Shown: positions 47,201 to 55,539, counted from the stretch's first letter. The stretch: 64,000 nt of DNA from Symbiodinium natans (GCA_905221605.1 CAJNDS010002230.1:491501-555500); one strand, 5' to 3'. Program-made: numbers and translations. Notes: generated from the sequence alone by a model not told the origin.

Positions 47201-50200
47201 TTACGTCTCGTCAACGGGAGGTTCTTCATGTAATTCCAGCCGGCCTCGTCGGTGAACTCCAGCTCCGTGAACAACTTGTCCTTGACCTTGCCAGGGAGGT
47301 CCTTGAACATTGGCGCCGTTTCGATAGCCTTTGCCAGCGCGGCCCAGTCCTTTACCTCCACCAATCTCCTCAAAGATGTAGTCCACGGCTCCACTTCACG
47401 GTCGTTCACCGCATCAATCTTTGCCTTCAAGGCCTTCACCTCCACGTATAGCTCTCGACGCTTCTTCTCCTCAATGTGGTTGATAATTCTTTTCGCTTCT
47501 TCTTTTGCGACTTCAGGACATCCCCCTCGTAGCGTAGTTCTCATTTTTCCAAACTCCGGGTGCTTAATGGCCAGCTTCCTCCCTGTCCATGTCACCTTCC
47601 ACCCATGGTTCACGAGCTCGCACATGGGGATTATAGTTTGTGTCCTCGTGTCGCTGCCGGCGATGATCGTGCCCACGTCATTCTGCGTGAGCTCCTTCTT
47701 TGTGTCCCCCGCCAACACCACAGAAACTGGTACGGCATCTCGCCGCTCCTTCTCATCCCGCGGTGGCCTGAGGATGTTGGTTGCCCCTGAATCTATAAGT
47801 GCATCTTGTTCTTCAGCTCCATTTGTCAGAGGCTCTGCTGCACACACCCTCACCGCTTTCAGCCTCAACTCATCCAGCTGACGTTGCAAGGACTCTACTG
47901 CGCCTTGGGAGGTTCCGCTCGAGGAGGTAGTCGACGAGGAGGTCTTCGCTGCCATCAACGTCTTGATCGCCTTCGTGGCCTCCCCCAGCATCTCTTTCAA
48001 GCCCTGCTGTTCATGTTCCTGAGGCTCGCCCTTTGTTGATGGTGAGGTCGGTTGCGGCTCTGGCTCCGGACTCATAGACTTTGCGGTCGGCTCCTCAGTG
48101 TGCCCCTTTCCCTTCGCCTTCGAAGGTGACTTTGGCCCAGGTCTCTCCTTCTGCTCATTCGACTTCGCCTCCGCGCTCTTCGTGGGGCAGTCCTTGGCGA
48201 AGTGACCCTTTGCCGAACACACCAGGCATCGACCCTTCTTTTGCGTTTCGCCCCACTCGTGGGCCCATTTGCACGACTCCCCTTTGATGCACCCCTCGTC
48301 CTTCTTCGCAAACCACTTGCAGGCCCCCTTCGCTGTTGGCTGCTTTCCCTTGGATCCTCCCTTGGAGTTCTGGTTGGCGGCCTCCGAAGTGGTAGCCACG
48401 CTTCTCGCCTTTGGATTCCTTTCCGAAGCCCCACTCGACGATGAAGTCGCCAATGTTTCCATTTCAGCTTGCAAGTGCTCATGGAAGCTGAGGGTCTTTT
48501 CTAAGGTGGGCCCTGCGTCGAGCTGCAAAGTACTTCTCATCAATGAGGTGCGGAAGGAGATTTGGGGATGCTTTTGAAGTAGCCCATCAACTATCACTCC
48601 CAAACCCTTCGTCAAAAGAACGGGGTCAGGGGTGGCAACATCGATGTCTCGGGCCCTGCTAAACCAACGCCCCCAACGACGTAACTCCTCCACCGCCTCG
48701 GTTGGTGACGTTGCCGGACTTGGCGAAGTGAGTTGCCTCAACAACAGGGTTTTCTCTGCTTCTCCACCAGGCCTATACATGGTGAGCAAGCGGTAGACCA
48801 TCAACATCGTCGAGGAGGTTGCCTTTCTTGTGACCATCTCCGTCCTCACTTCCTCGCCCAGTGCCGCCAAAACCATGCTAGCCGCTCTTGCGTTCACTCT
48901 AGAGTAGCGACCCTCCTCCAGGACCGCGGACTTCGTTGGCTTGAGGGCCAGCTTTTCCATTGGCGAAGCCGTCACCCACCTCTGGTAGTACTCCTCGGCA
49001 GCCTTTTTGGTTTGCATCCACCACTCTGCTGACGAATCACTGAGGTCGCCCATCACTGCGCCCACCACCTCCAACCAGTCCTGGATGTCAATCGGGCTCG
49101 TGTCCTTTCCTGGCAGTGGCAAACCTGGCAACGTTGTTGTCCCCGGCTTCACAACTTCAGGTCCCTCAGGCTTCTTTTCCATCTGCTTCAGCTGAACATC
49201 CTGAAGTTGCTTGATCCCAATTGCCAAGGCCCCCAAGATGTCACCCTGACTCGGACCCGTTGACGTTGAAGCCCTCGCAGCTCCACCACCAGCATCGACT
49301 CCGATCACCTGCGGACCAAACGATCGTGGCGCCCCCTGAGGATAGGGCTGCTCTTCTCTCCCTCCCTGAGCACCACTTCGCGGATTCTGGCCTTGCATAG
49401 ACGGATCCCTGTGATCATGCCCAGGGGGACTACCATCGCCTTGTAGTAGCTGCTGACGATCTTGCCCTCGAGAACCACCAGGAAGTTGAGGTAGCGGAGG
49501 TCGTACTTGCCCATGGGAACCTCCAGCGGATTGAGGTAGGACAGCTTGAACATGGTCTTGGGGATCTCCAGGAAGTTGATGTAGCAGAGGTTGTACTTGC
49601 CCATGAGCGCCTCCAGCGGGCTGAGGTAGGACTGCTTGAACGTGCCCTCGGGGATTTCCAGCGGATTGATGTAGGACATCTTGAACATGCTCTCGAGGGC
49701 CACCTGGGGGTTGGGGTAGCGGAGATGAAAGGTGCCCATGAAGGCCTCCAGCAGGTTGCACTTGGCTTCGCCTCAGTTCATCCCGCTGCTGGGTCACCTG
49801 TGTCAATTGCTCCCGCAAACTCCTCAACTCTTCCCTTTGGCCCGCCATGAAGTCTTGGACTTGCCGACGCACCTCCGCCTGGATCTCCGAACTCCCCGTA
49901 GAGCTCATTGAACTCCCACCTCCTCTCATCGGGCCATAGATCAAGGGTGCTCTCCTCTGGCTTTCCCTCAACCTCTGAAGATCTCCCCGACTAAACAGTG
50001 GCGACTGGGGTGCCACATCCGCCATCTCCTGCACTGGTGGCGGTGAAAACCTCCATGAATCCGGAATCTGCAGCTCTTCAGGAGGCGAAAACCCACCCGG
50101 CTGCATGTGTGGAGCACCATTCTGTCTCGCGGCTGCTGCGTAGTGTTGTTGGGACATCTGTGCTTGCTGGTGCTGAAGGTGAGCTGGAGTGAACCCTAAA

Positions 50201-50739
50201 CCACCCCAAACCCTACCTTGGAACCCACCTGCCGCGTCCGTCGTGGTCCTCAGCATCTCCGTAAAACGCGTCAACCAGCGAACCACAGTTGGCGATCCAC
50301 CTCCAGCACTGACTTGGGCCACCATTCCTTGTTCCAGGCCTTGGCGCCAACCACCATCTGCATCCTGAACCGACGGCGGCTCTTCCACAGACACTGGTAG
50401 CGGAGCTTCCAAACCACCAGATGCAACCATGCCATCATCACTCAGCAAAAACGCCGATCCAGCTGCAGGCTCCACCATTCCAGCCACCAACGATGACGTG
50501 CCTTCACGGCCTTCATCCATCGCCTGCGGCAACTGAACCACTGGCAGAGCTCCACCTTCCACTGGAGCTTCGGTTGCACCATACGATGGGCCGCTCGCCT
50601 CTCCTTCCAGCAAGGAACTTCGTCTCCCGGAACTCGGCGGCGGTCCAGTGGCTTGCCCAGCTTGAGCGCTTGGGCTCATCACCTGTTGAGCATCGGTGCC
50701 CAGGGATGAGGATTCTGTGTGTCTGGGGCGCTGTTCCAT
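41263..50739 (-). CDS. copia-like Gag-Pol polyprotein, 3,158 aa, with DNMT-like and TET/JBP-like domains
   Basis: Domains by residue. Gag 1-800, with a 15-residue H/QVQAVLPQ repeat (about 327-434). CCCH finger C807-C817-C823-H827 and CCHC knuckle from C838. Protease LIDSGATN, D983. C5-methyltransferase-like about 1190-1400: FSGKG 1195, GGPPCRTFS with C1258, VEHP with E1327. Integrase HHCC 1449-1464, then D1487, D1734, E1770 (DX35E), with an acidic Ser-rich insertion after D1487. 2-oxoglutarate dioxygenase-like: HRDSHN with H2039/D2041, then H2106 and R2115. Reverse transcriptase D2359 and YVDD 2469-2470. RNase H D2649, E2688, D2723, D2772. Pro/Ser 9-residue repeat about 2805-2975. A second FYVDD at 2997. 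Hydrophobic segments about 3033-3050 and 3067-3087. The start codon in the LTR has a GCCATGG context; Met21 (50679) is the first alternative outside the LTR. Confidence 0.95.
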   Translation of the reverse strand: MEQRPRHTESSSLGTDAQQVMSPSAQAGQATGPPPSSGRRSSLLEGEASGPSYGATEAPVEGGALPVVQLPQAMDEGREGTSSLVAGMVEPAAGSAFLLSDDGMVASGGLEAPLPVSVEEPPSVQDADGGWRQGLEQGMVAQVSAGGGSPTVVRWLTRFTEMLRTTTDAAGGFQGRVWGGLGFTPAHLQHQQAQMSQQHYAAAARQNGAPHMQPGGFSPPEELQIPDSWRFSPPPVQEMADVAPQSPLFSRGDLQRLRESQRRAPLIYGPMRGGGSSMSSTGSSEIQAEVRRQVQDFMAGQREELRSLREQLTQVTQQRDELRRSQVQPAGGLHGHLSSPLPQPPGGPREHVQDVLHQSAGNPRGHVQAVLPQPAGGAHGQVQPLLHQLPGDPQDHVQAVLPQSAGGSHGQVRPPLPQLPGGSRGQDRQQLLQGDGSPPGHDHRDPSMQGQNPRSGAQGGREEQPYPQGAPRSFGPQVIGVDAGGGAARASTSTGPSQGDILGALAIGIKQLQDVQLKQMEKKPEGPEVVKPGTTTLPGLPLPGKDTSPIDIQDWLEVVGAVMGDLSDSSAEWWMQTKKAAEEYYQRWVTASPMEKLALKPTKSAVLEEGRYSRVNARAASMVLAALGEEVRTEMVTRKATSSTMLMVYRLLTMYRPGGEAEKTLLLRQLTSPSPATSPTEAVEELRRWGRWFSRARDIDVATPDPVLLTKGLGVIVDGLLQKHPQISFRTSLMRSTLQLDAGPTLEKTLSFHEHLQAEMETLATSSSSGASERNPKARSVATTSEAANQNSKGGSKGKQPTAKGACKWFAKKDEGCIKGESCKWAHEWGETQKKGRCLVCSAKGHFAKDCPTKSAEAKSNEQKERPGPKSPSKAKGKGHTEEPTAKSMSPEPEPQPTSPSTKGEPQEHEQQGLKEMLGEATKAIKTLMAAKTSSSTTSSSGTSQGAVESLQRQLDELRLKAVRVCAAEPLTNGAEEQDALIDSGATNILRPPRDEKERRDAVPVSVVLAGDTKKELTQNDVGTIIAGSDTRTQTIIPMCELVNHGWKVTWTGRKLAIKHPEFGKMRTTLRGGCPEVAKEEAKRIINHIEEKKRRELYVEVKALKAKIDAVNDREVEPWTTSLRRLVEVKDWAALAKAIETAPMFKDLPGKVKDKLFTELEFTDEAGWNYMKNLPLTRRKRRKMLRSKRWVVNLFSGKGFPDDPLATIGESVDDERVLLNVDIEKSKAYDVTKEGIYKVLVWAAATGRLEDLLGGPPCRTFSVMRWKEVPGREGPVRTGESPYGIAELTETQRERVDGDTELIAKMFLLYMVSKFARPGKATGFLVEHPRDPKTLWNDGRDYASLWRTQLWVEFMKATGLDVYSFDQGALEHPARKPTTIGTNYALEHLNGMVDVRVKSENAMKMDPAKLATWSKGLRREIAKAINNRAVMSPKIKAMTAKQRLEWRRHLQADHVPFRRDCSICTQSAATGKPHRRTEYPQASLALDMAGPFKTLGRDLYEKDYKYLLVGALRVPKELLPNQDQKKKKDEPREDLDPDEAQGEMEMAEEEELDYEPTESEGEGKGGKSGESPSQSSNPKESMQSLEGASPSQSSNPKESMQSLEGASSLQSVEEKKASHLTSSEVETLEHPDQDAQKGGALKDIDEVVFESSPGDSGVCSSRESGESSGKKQVQEEKKKFDEQIEKLQQPVEYETLYLVRPMRGRRGAETLQAIQEMRLMIMKEGLPLHRLHSDRAREFGTRALRKWSAEVGLIHTKTSGSEPAGNATAEAAVKWTKRTVRALLTSSRASPEDWPLAVQHAAAKKWERRMRPNEPEIPAFGQEVWYKTKTYAGTGEKKAASEGDMPPRWKRASYRGPSGDVTDGHIMARDDGGLVVAKGVRVNLIDPTELEPRLLPELRGSEVKYKPPTRRAKGKPPGVLEEELEPEEGRERNLSPPERYAKECLEKENITQETLEMLMALLPHDELSRDAFSPPDPEMWAPKQWGTGAYVHGGVMGLKKNVKMFKYSTKMMAHWVRTRHPTHQFTSLVLFRNLRTQPHRDSHNDLTSETVVFPISKFQNGEVWVEGEPEKPDEVSCMEKIGDKLVKGKLLPVANRPVTFNPRSWHSTQPWTGDRVVLSAYSIRGSDCLTSEDSDTLRELGFALPGDEFKYLSSSESSKPSSGAANTASSASSWSPEVRVSAIRAVHTFEEQDQEEVKQRRKDAKVAKASIENIYTDNVEELLEKLMTDLQVVHTVRQSEAMKVLMKWKPSMKKEIDALEGKGAILRITKEEADNLEDVEYVHGKCVWTVKPPEHPEEEKGNPDRAKYKRKVRIVACGNQVEDDTLSVQDLYSAGATADIVRTVIAEAGYKKWGAAIDDIRAAFLTAPLPKGARRYILRVPKAVVAAGLAQEGECWLVQTALYGFRQSPKWWTTFRNTRAAEAKFSAEHKGVEVRATLKPCVTDPNLFKIAAVVQGKEVVIGYVVFYVDDVLAVGEDETIKGFFSWLHSEWETSGMQWVTKEGQVRFLGMEIRRTEEGYSLSQEGYAAEIVRAHAAENEYSILPATKEWLTMEHEMPEIPTEAEGKALFDANVKDAQQRCGELLWLSQRTRPEISFPVAIVSSCTARDPERAVKISKKLLAYINTTRSMGLFTGKSVQDDPRDLYAFTDASFAPEGRRSHGGAMVVWRNTVLCWKSWRHSTITLSSAEAEVISVTEGAQMMEAVKATLRDMQIFPHRCVLMIDSTAALAILGGENNSWRTRHLKLKCEWLRQKVKDEAIALVHCPGLVQLSDILTKQVPSQRLKDIGEKWGLRSRSEPRVKAMRVPPTSSPGSSPHTSSPGSSPHTSSPGGPPPTSSPGSPPPTSSHTSPPPTSSPGTSPLTCSPSPSSGSPGTPPMSPPSFMSKPPHTSSPGSPPPTSSPGSLPPTSSPGSPPPTSSPGSLPPTSSPGSLPPTSSPGSLPPTSSPGSPPPTSSPGTSPPTSSPPTSSPGMSPTTSSPSPSTRVRKMVVEHAVFYVDDVVVALRPMRWAKKEHVSTTATAAKPQPQAATRWVGVFRIVVLVVVMVTCCAGREERSREEEDWQNPMRVEWELYFLGLVTLIAVLAVWECLRECLRRGARKLPKLRDLARRQQDGPLSKKECKELSELVNRGSWLGEKDHEKLTELVARFTRHDQGASCA
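41815..42330 (-). repeat. 27-bp minisatellite in the polyprotein tail
   Basis: GAACTTGTAGGAGGCGGACT/TCCAGGC units, about 16 copies with one diverged middle section, encode TSSPGSPPP. The length is a multiple of three, so other frames (for example 41633-42451) stay open too and are shadows. Confidence 0.95.
44380..44800 (-). CDS. TET/JBP-like 2-oxoglutarate/Fe(II) dioxygenase-like domain within the polyprotein
   Basis: Residues about 1980-2120, between integrase and reverse transcriptase. PHRDSHNDLTSETVVFPIS has the HxD iron-binding pair in an HRD-x-HN setting like that of TET proteins. Then come NGEVWVEG and FNPRSWHSTQPW-TGDRVVLSAYSIR, with the distal His (2106) and an Arg (2115) suited to 2-oxoglutarate. 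The HxD...H...R layout is shared by the whole superfamily (AlkB, prolyl hydroxylases), so TET/JBP is a preference, not proof. Confidence 0.6.
45920..46027 (-). repeat. 54-bp direct duplication in the integrase insertion
   Basis: Two exact-looking copies encoding SPSQSSNPKESMQSLEGA, located between the first and second catalytic Asp of integrase. Confidence 0.9.
46540..47172 (-). CDS. C5-cytosine methyltransferase-like domain within the polyprotein
   Basis: Residues about 1190-1400. VVNLFSGKGFP matches motif I (F-x-G-x-G, cofactor binding). LLNVDIEKS is in the motif II place. LLGGPPCRTFSVM matches motif IV with the catalytic Cys (usual form GGPPCQ-FS), and GFLVEHPRD has the Glu of motif VI (usually ENV). 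A clear motif VIII QRR and target-recognition region are not evident, so activity is uncertain. Placed between protease and integrase, where copia elements normally have nothing. DNMT-carrying retrotransposons have been reported in dinoflagellates; I cannot tell whether this lineage is one. Confidence 0.7.
49440..49760 (-). repeat. 45-bp minisatellite in gag
   Basis: About seven 15-codon units (HVQAVLPQSAGGSHG type). The overlapping minus frame 49305-49739 is its shadow. Confidence 0.88.
50670..50683 (-). promoter_or_regulatory. presumed primer binding site
   Basis: Position next to the 5' LTR; element-sense GGTGATGAGCCCAA. It resembles only loosely the copia TGGTATCAGAGC site for initiator tRNA, so the primer is uncertain. 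The site is inside the open frame. Confidence 0.35.
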
Positions 50740-50983
50740 GGCTTACAAACTGCACGGGCGCGATTCTTTTTCCAACAACACAAGCACGTATACGGTTTCT
50801 TTACAGCAGTGCTTTGACAGCTTCGTAGACTTTTGGCTTTACATGCTACGACTCTGCGTTGCTTCGTGGTTTTGGGCCTTCACGGCCAACCTGTGGCATC
50901 GGTGCTCCACACCTTGCCGTCTTAAGCCAAACACATCGCGGCGGCACATCCTTTCCCATACCTTCACATTCTGAACATCCACA
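50684..50983 (-). repeat. 5' LTR of the copia-like element
   Basis: 300 bp, same sequence as the other LTR. In element sense its last 56 bases contain GCCATGGAACAGC, the start codon of the polyprotein frame. Confidence 0.95.
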
Positions 50984-50988
50984 GGGGT
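50984..50988. repeat. target site duplication, right (GGGGT)
   Basis: GGGGT directly after the terminal ACA of the 5' LTR (element sense), matching 40627-40631. Confidence 0.8.
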
Positions 50989-51043
50989 TTAGGGGGTTTA
51001 GGGGGTTTAGGGGGTTTAGGGTTCAGGGTTTAGGGTTTAAGTT
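50984..51043 (+). repeat. continuation of the TTTAGGGGG array
   Basis: About four nonamers, then TTTAGGG variants. This is the far side of the array interrupted by the retroelement. Confidence 0.95.
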
Positions 51044-51760
51044 CCAAAATGGTTAACCCCCACCCCCCATCTCCCTCAAACCCGCAGGGATTTGATGGCC
51101 CCTGACACCCTCAATGCCCTGATGTCCTTTTTTTCTGGGTTGGGGGGGGAGGCGGCGGTCGGAGGAGGGGGGGGGGGGGTCGCATAAACCCCAACAAGTT
51201 CCAATTTCAACCCCCAAATCCGAAATCCTAATCCCTAAACCCCAACCTTAAGAAGCTTAAAGGAGACGCTTTGCTGCCTGGAGTGGGACTTCTGCCTCAA
51301 GTCCAACACGGAGAAGCGCCCTGCTTGAACCAACAGCAGTTACGGCCGCAAGGGCGGATTCTTCAAGTCCCTAAACGACCCTAAACTCACCCTCAGCTAC
51401 CCTAAGCTACCGGCCTAAACGACCCTAAGCTACCCTAAGCCCCATACCAACCCTAAACCCCAAACCCTAAACCCTAAACCCTAATGTTGAACCCTGTTTA
51501 GTGTTGGGGGGCCCCCCTGAACAATCGAGGCTGGATTTTGCCCTGTTTAGATGCTCCCGGTTTTTTTTTTAAATAGGGAGGAGATTAGTTCTTAAGGGGC
51601 AGCGATGCCCGGCAATCTTTTTTCAAGGCGTGCCACGTGGAATTTTCTCACGGCGCCCGGACGATTTGCCTTTATTCAGGATCCCCCAAACAGTCAGGGT
51701 GTCCTGAATAACCCAGCAAAATTGACTTTATAGAGGAGGCCCCTGCCAAACAGGGTCCAA
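51044..51760. other. mixed unique sequence with short C/G tracts
   Basis: One frame near 51255-51330 reads SLKETLCCLEWDFCLKSN and looks exon-like, but its ends and family are unknown. Otherwise nothing recognised. Confidence 0.3.
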
Positions 51761-51764
51761 CATT

Positions 51765-51905
51765 ACACCCTAAACCCTAAACCCTAAACCCCAAACCCTA
51801 AACCCTAAACCCTAAACCCTAAACCCTAAACCCTAAACCCTAAACCCTAAACCCTAAACCCTAAACCCCAAATCTTAAATCCTAAACCCCTTAACCCTAA
51901 ACCCA
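51765..51905 (-). repeat. telomere-like array (CCCTAAA)n
   Basis: About 16 heptamers. Confidence 0.95.
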
Positions 51906-52827
51906 TCACGCGACGTCTCACGGCGAGGCTCCGCTGCTTCTGCTGCGATCTCCGCATCGTTAGCCCCACCGTCTGTATCAAGCAGCACCTACGGCCTCAA
52001 ATGAATGGGCTTAGGGTTCAGGGTTAGGGTTTAGGGTGTAGGGTTTAGTGTTTTGGGCTTATGGGGGTTTAAGGTGTAAAAATAGGGTATAGGGATTCAA
52101 AATTAGGGGCTCCCTCAACCCTGAACGCGAAACCCGAATGAGGGTGTCCAGTTCCCTAAGTTTGGATCGAACAGGGTTTAGGGTGCACTTGCTTCGTAGG
52201 GGGGGCTCTTAATGGCTTAGGGCTTTTGGCCTAGGGCTTATGGTTTTGCGGGGCTCAACGTCCAGCAGAAGGCGAGGGATCTCGGCAGTAACTGATTGGG
52301 GTCCTTGTTTTTGGGGATCCTACTATTTGGGGATCTATTCTTGGGGGTCAGGGGGTCCCCTATTTTCGTCAACCCCCACCCCCCCCCCCCCCATTTTCCA
52401 GTAGACGCGATCTAGTTCCTCGTCTGGGGCGTTTTGGGGAGCGCTGAATCTGCTTTTAGGGTTTAGGGTTTAGGGTTTAGGGTTTAGGATTTGGGGTTTA
52501 GGGGCCGAGCCCCTAAAAACCGAAACCCTGAGTCACAGAAAGCGCTGCCAGCCGCTGGACAAGCTCGGACAAAAGCTTACAACCCTTCCATCCTTAGACC
52601 CCTAAATGAACCCTAAAGCCCTAAACCCTAAACCCGAAACCCTCAGCCCTAAACCCTAAACCCGAAACCCTAACCTGAAACCTTAACTCCTTCAAGCCCA
52701 GTTTAGACCATCCTGGCCATTGCAGCTCCCTCACCCTCAGCTCTTGAGACCCCTCCAGCCCCTGAAGCCCCTTTTAGCCCTCGCAACCCCTCAGAGTGTT
52801 TAGGGTGTAGGGGTTTGGGGGTCTGGG

Positions 52828-52972
52828 TTGATTGTCCAGGGTTTAGGGTTTGGGGGTTTGGGTTTAGTGTCCAGGGTTTAGGGTTTGGGGGTCTGGGTTT
52901 AGTGTCCAGGGTTTAGGGTTTGGGGCTTTGGGTTTAGTGTCCAGGGTTTAGGGTTTGGGGGTTGAGGGGTTG
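52828..52972 (+). repeat. 35-bp higher-order repeat of telomere-like heptamers
   Basis: TGTCCAGGGTTTAGGGTTTG recurs at about 52833, 52868, 52903 and 52938. The 35-bp period equals five heptamers. Confidence 0.9.
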
Positions 52973-53027
52973 AGGAAGGCGCCTTAAATCCCCCTAAGCC
53001 CTAGTCCCCCCCCCCCCCCCCCCGCCC

Positions 53028-53320
53028 CCCTAAACCCTAAACCCTAAACCCTAAACCCTAAACCCTAAACCCTAAACCCTAAACCCTAAACCCTAAACCC
53101 TAAACCCTAAACCCTAAACCCCCCAAACCCCAAGGCAGGGCCAAATGTGCTGCTTCGTCTCTGCTGCTGCAATTCCACCTGACGCTGAGGCCAGGGTTTC
53201 AAGGGTTTGGGGTTTTAGGGTTTAGGGTTTAGGGTTTAGGGTTTAGGGTTTAGGGTTTAGGGTTTCAAGGGTTTAGGGTTTGGGGTTTAGGGTTTTTGGG
53301 TTTAGGGTTTCGGGTTTAGG
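53028..53320. repeat. telomere-like arrays in opposite orientations
   Basis: CCCTAAA (53028-53120) preceded by a C tract, then 90 bp of other sequence, then TTTAGGG (53210-53320). Confidence 0.93.
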
Positions 53321-53849
53321 GCTCGAAACCAGAGATGAGGCCGGGTTTATGTTGTGCTCATGGGTGAGAGTATTTCGGGTTGCCTATAAGTATTGGTGAG
53401 CGTAGATGACTGAAATAAAGCCCGTCCTTCTCAGATGCCTAAACCCTAAACCCTCCGTCCCAAACTCTCTCTGCCAGTTCTAGGCGCGCCTCTTGAGAAC
53501 TACTTCTCGACCTTTGCGTAGGGGAACATAGCTAGGCAGGCCCCAGGCATCTTTTATGTATTTCCTGTTATTGGGTTTAAGAGGATCATATTATCGGAAA
53601 TCTTTTTGAAGCGGTTTTTAAGGGGCCAACCTCGAGAGTTCATAACTCATAACTTTGGAGAGAGTAGAGCTCCCTAAACCCTAAACCCTAAACCCTAAAG
53701 CCTAAAACCTAAAGCCTAAAGCCTAAACCCTAAACCTTAAACCCTAAACCCTAAACCCTGGGGAGCATCGGCGGTGTAGCATGAGCCCGAGGCTTCTCGG
53801 GTTTCTTCGGGCTTGTAGGATTCATAGGGCTTTCTAGGCTTTGTAGGGC

Positions 53850-53975
53850 TTAGGGTTTAGGGGTTTAGGGGTTTAGGGGTTTAGGGGTTTGGGGGTTTAG
53901 GGGTTTAGGGGTTTAGGGGTTTAGGGGTGTAGGGGTTTAGGGGTTTAGGGATTTAGGGGTTTAGGGGTTTAGGAG
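53850..53975 (+). repeat. octamer array (TTTAGGGG)n
   Basis: About 15 octamers, the same variant as 8880-8985. Confidence 0.93.
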
Positions 53976-54793
53976 GGTTTAGGATTTTGGGCTTTCTAGG
54001 CTTGATAGGGCTTATAGGGCTTTTGGGCTTTCTGGGGTCTTATAGGGGTTTTCGGTGTAGGACGCTTTCTTCTGGCCTTGGCCCTTACCCACCTCCCGAC
54101 CGCCGAAGGTGCCCATGATGCTTTCGGTCTGCTTCCTGGTCTGCTTCCCCAAGGCTCCGGCGGGGTCGTAGCCGAGGGAATAGGGTGGGGGGGGTAGGGG
54201 GGGGGGGGGGGGGGGGTCTTGGAGGTTCATGGAAACTGTCGAGTTGGGTGAACGATGGTGCGAGCCTAACTTCGGGTACTTACAACCCGACTTCTACGTA
54301 CCCACGAACCTCCCAGTAGCCAGGCTACCTTATAAGAGCCTTCATCAACCCTCAAGGCATGGCCTAAAACCGGAGGTGCAAATAGGTTGCGGTATTTAGG
54401 GTTTAGGGATTTTGGGTTTTGGGGTTGAGGGGTTCAGGGTTGAAGAAGACCAGTCTACTTAGTGCGTCTGACCCTTCCCCGAAAAGAGAGTCCTAACAAA
54501 GGACGCCGGGGTGTTTGCCTGCTTGAAGGTTCAGGGGTACTCACAACTCCGCTTTTAAGCCCTGCTGTAACCCTAAACTCTCACCCTAAACCCTAAAACC
54601 TTTACAAGTTAGTATCCTTGGATCCCTTTTTTAAGTAGGGCACATTGCGTATGTTGGGTTCGAGCGATGCTCATGATTCGTGATCCCTCCACGTCTCAGG
54701 TTTAGGGTTTCAGGGTTTGGGGAATTCAGGCATTACATTCGTACCGAAGTCGTTCCTTCTTCTTTGAACGTGACAACGCCCTTAAAGTTCTGG

Positions 54794-54890
54794 CTGGTTC
54801 TTAGTAGGGAAGGAGGGAATGGGGTACCCTTCAGAACCCCTTAAAGGGTATGTATAGGGCCCTAATTCCTCATTCCCTGCTCAGAACCGG
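54794..54890. mobile_element. MITE-like hairpin, family M1 copy 3
   Basis: CTGGTTCTTAGTAGGGAAGG pairs with the right end CAGGGAATGAGGAATTAG-type arm ending AGAACCGG. The centre has CCTTAAAGGGTATGTATAGG. More diverged than the other two copies. Confidence 0.65.
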
Positions 54891-55219
54891 GGGGGCATTG
54901 TTCAGGTCGGCTTCTTCAAGAAGATCTCAGAAATCAAGGGCTAAAGGCCGATTCCTTGCGGCTGAGCTCTGGGCGGGTTTCCTCCTGGAAGCTGCCAGCG
55001 AATTTTGACGCACTCCCCGGGCAAGCGAGGTCGAAGCATCTTGCTACAGTTTCCCGCGGAAGAGCTTGAACGGCATGCGGAAGTAGTTTCGGTAGAGTGT
55101 GTGGCCTTCACATTCTTCTCTGCCATGTCTGATTGGGTGAAATCCTACAACCCCCGAAATCCGGAGACCCCAGAAGTCCCAATACGCAGGCCCTAGAACC
55201 CCGACTCTGCTGGGAAATA

Positions 55220-55335
55220 AACACATATATATATATATATATGTGTATATGTATGTGTATATATACAGATGTGTGTATATATATATGTGTATGTATGTAC
55301 GCATATATATATATATATATAGATATATCGATATA
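55220..55335. repeat. TATA/TATG microsatellite
   Basis: An alternating TA/TG-rich run; frames across it are low-complexity Tyr/Ile/His and not genes. Confidence 0.9.
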
Positions 55336-55539
55336 TAGCGTGGTGACTCCTGTGGCTCGGTATGTCAGCACTCTGCAGAAGGCGCGTCAGCCCGCAACGG
55401 CGACAGACCTAGGAGGAAGCCTGGCAATGCTTGTCTCCCTCAAACCCTAAACCCTAAACCCTAAACCTTAAAACCTAAAACCCCAGACCCTTCTTAGGCC
55501 CCAAGTTCGGGTCCGTTTACTACTATTTGCTTCAGAACG

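Larger units (their letters stand above)
40632..50983 (-). mobile_element. complete Ty1/copia-like LTR retrotransposon with methyltransferase-like and dioxygenase-like domains
   Basis: 10,352 bp. LTRs 40632-40931 and 50684-50983 start TG and end CA. The target duplication GGGGT lies at 40627-40631 and 50984-50988. The polypurine tract abuts the 3' LTR. A single frame fills the interior, with integrase before reverse transcriptase as in copia/Pseudoviridae. Intact frame and matching LTRs suggest a young, possibly active copy. The length (copia elements are commonly near 5 kb) comes from extra domains and minisatellites in the polyprotein. Confidence 0.97.

Noticed and set aside
49305-49739. 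144-codon minus frame in gag
   Set aside because: Alternate frame of the 45-bp gag minisatellite.
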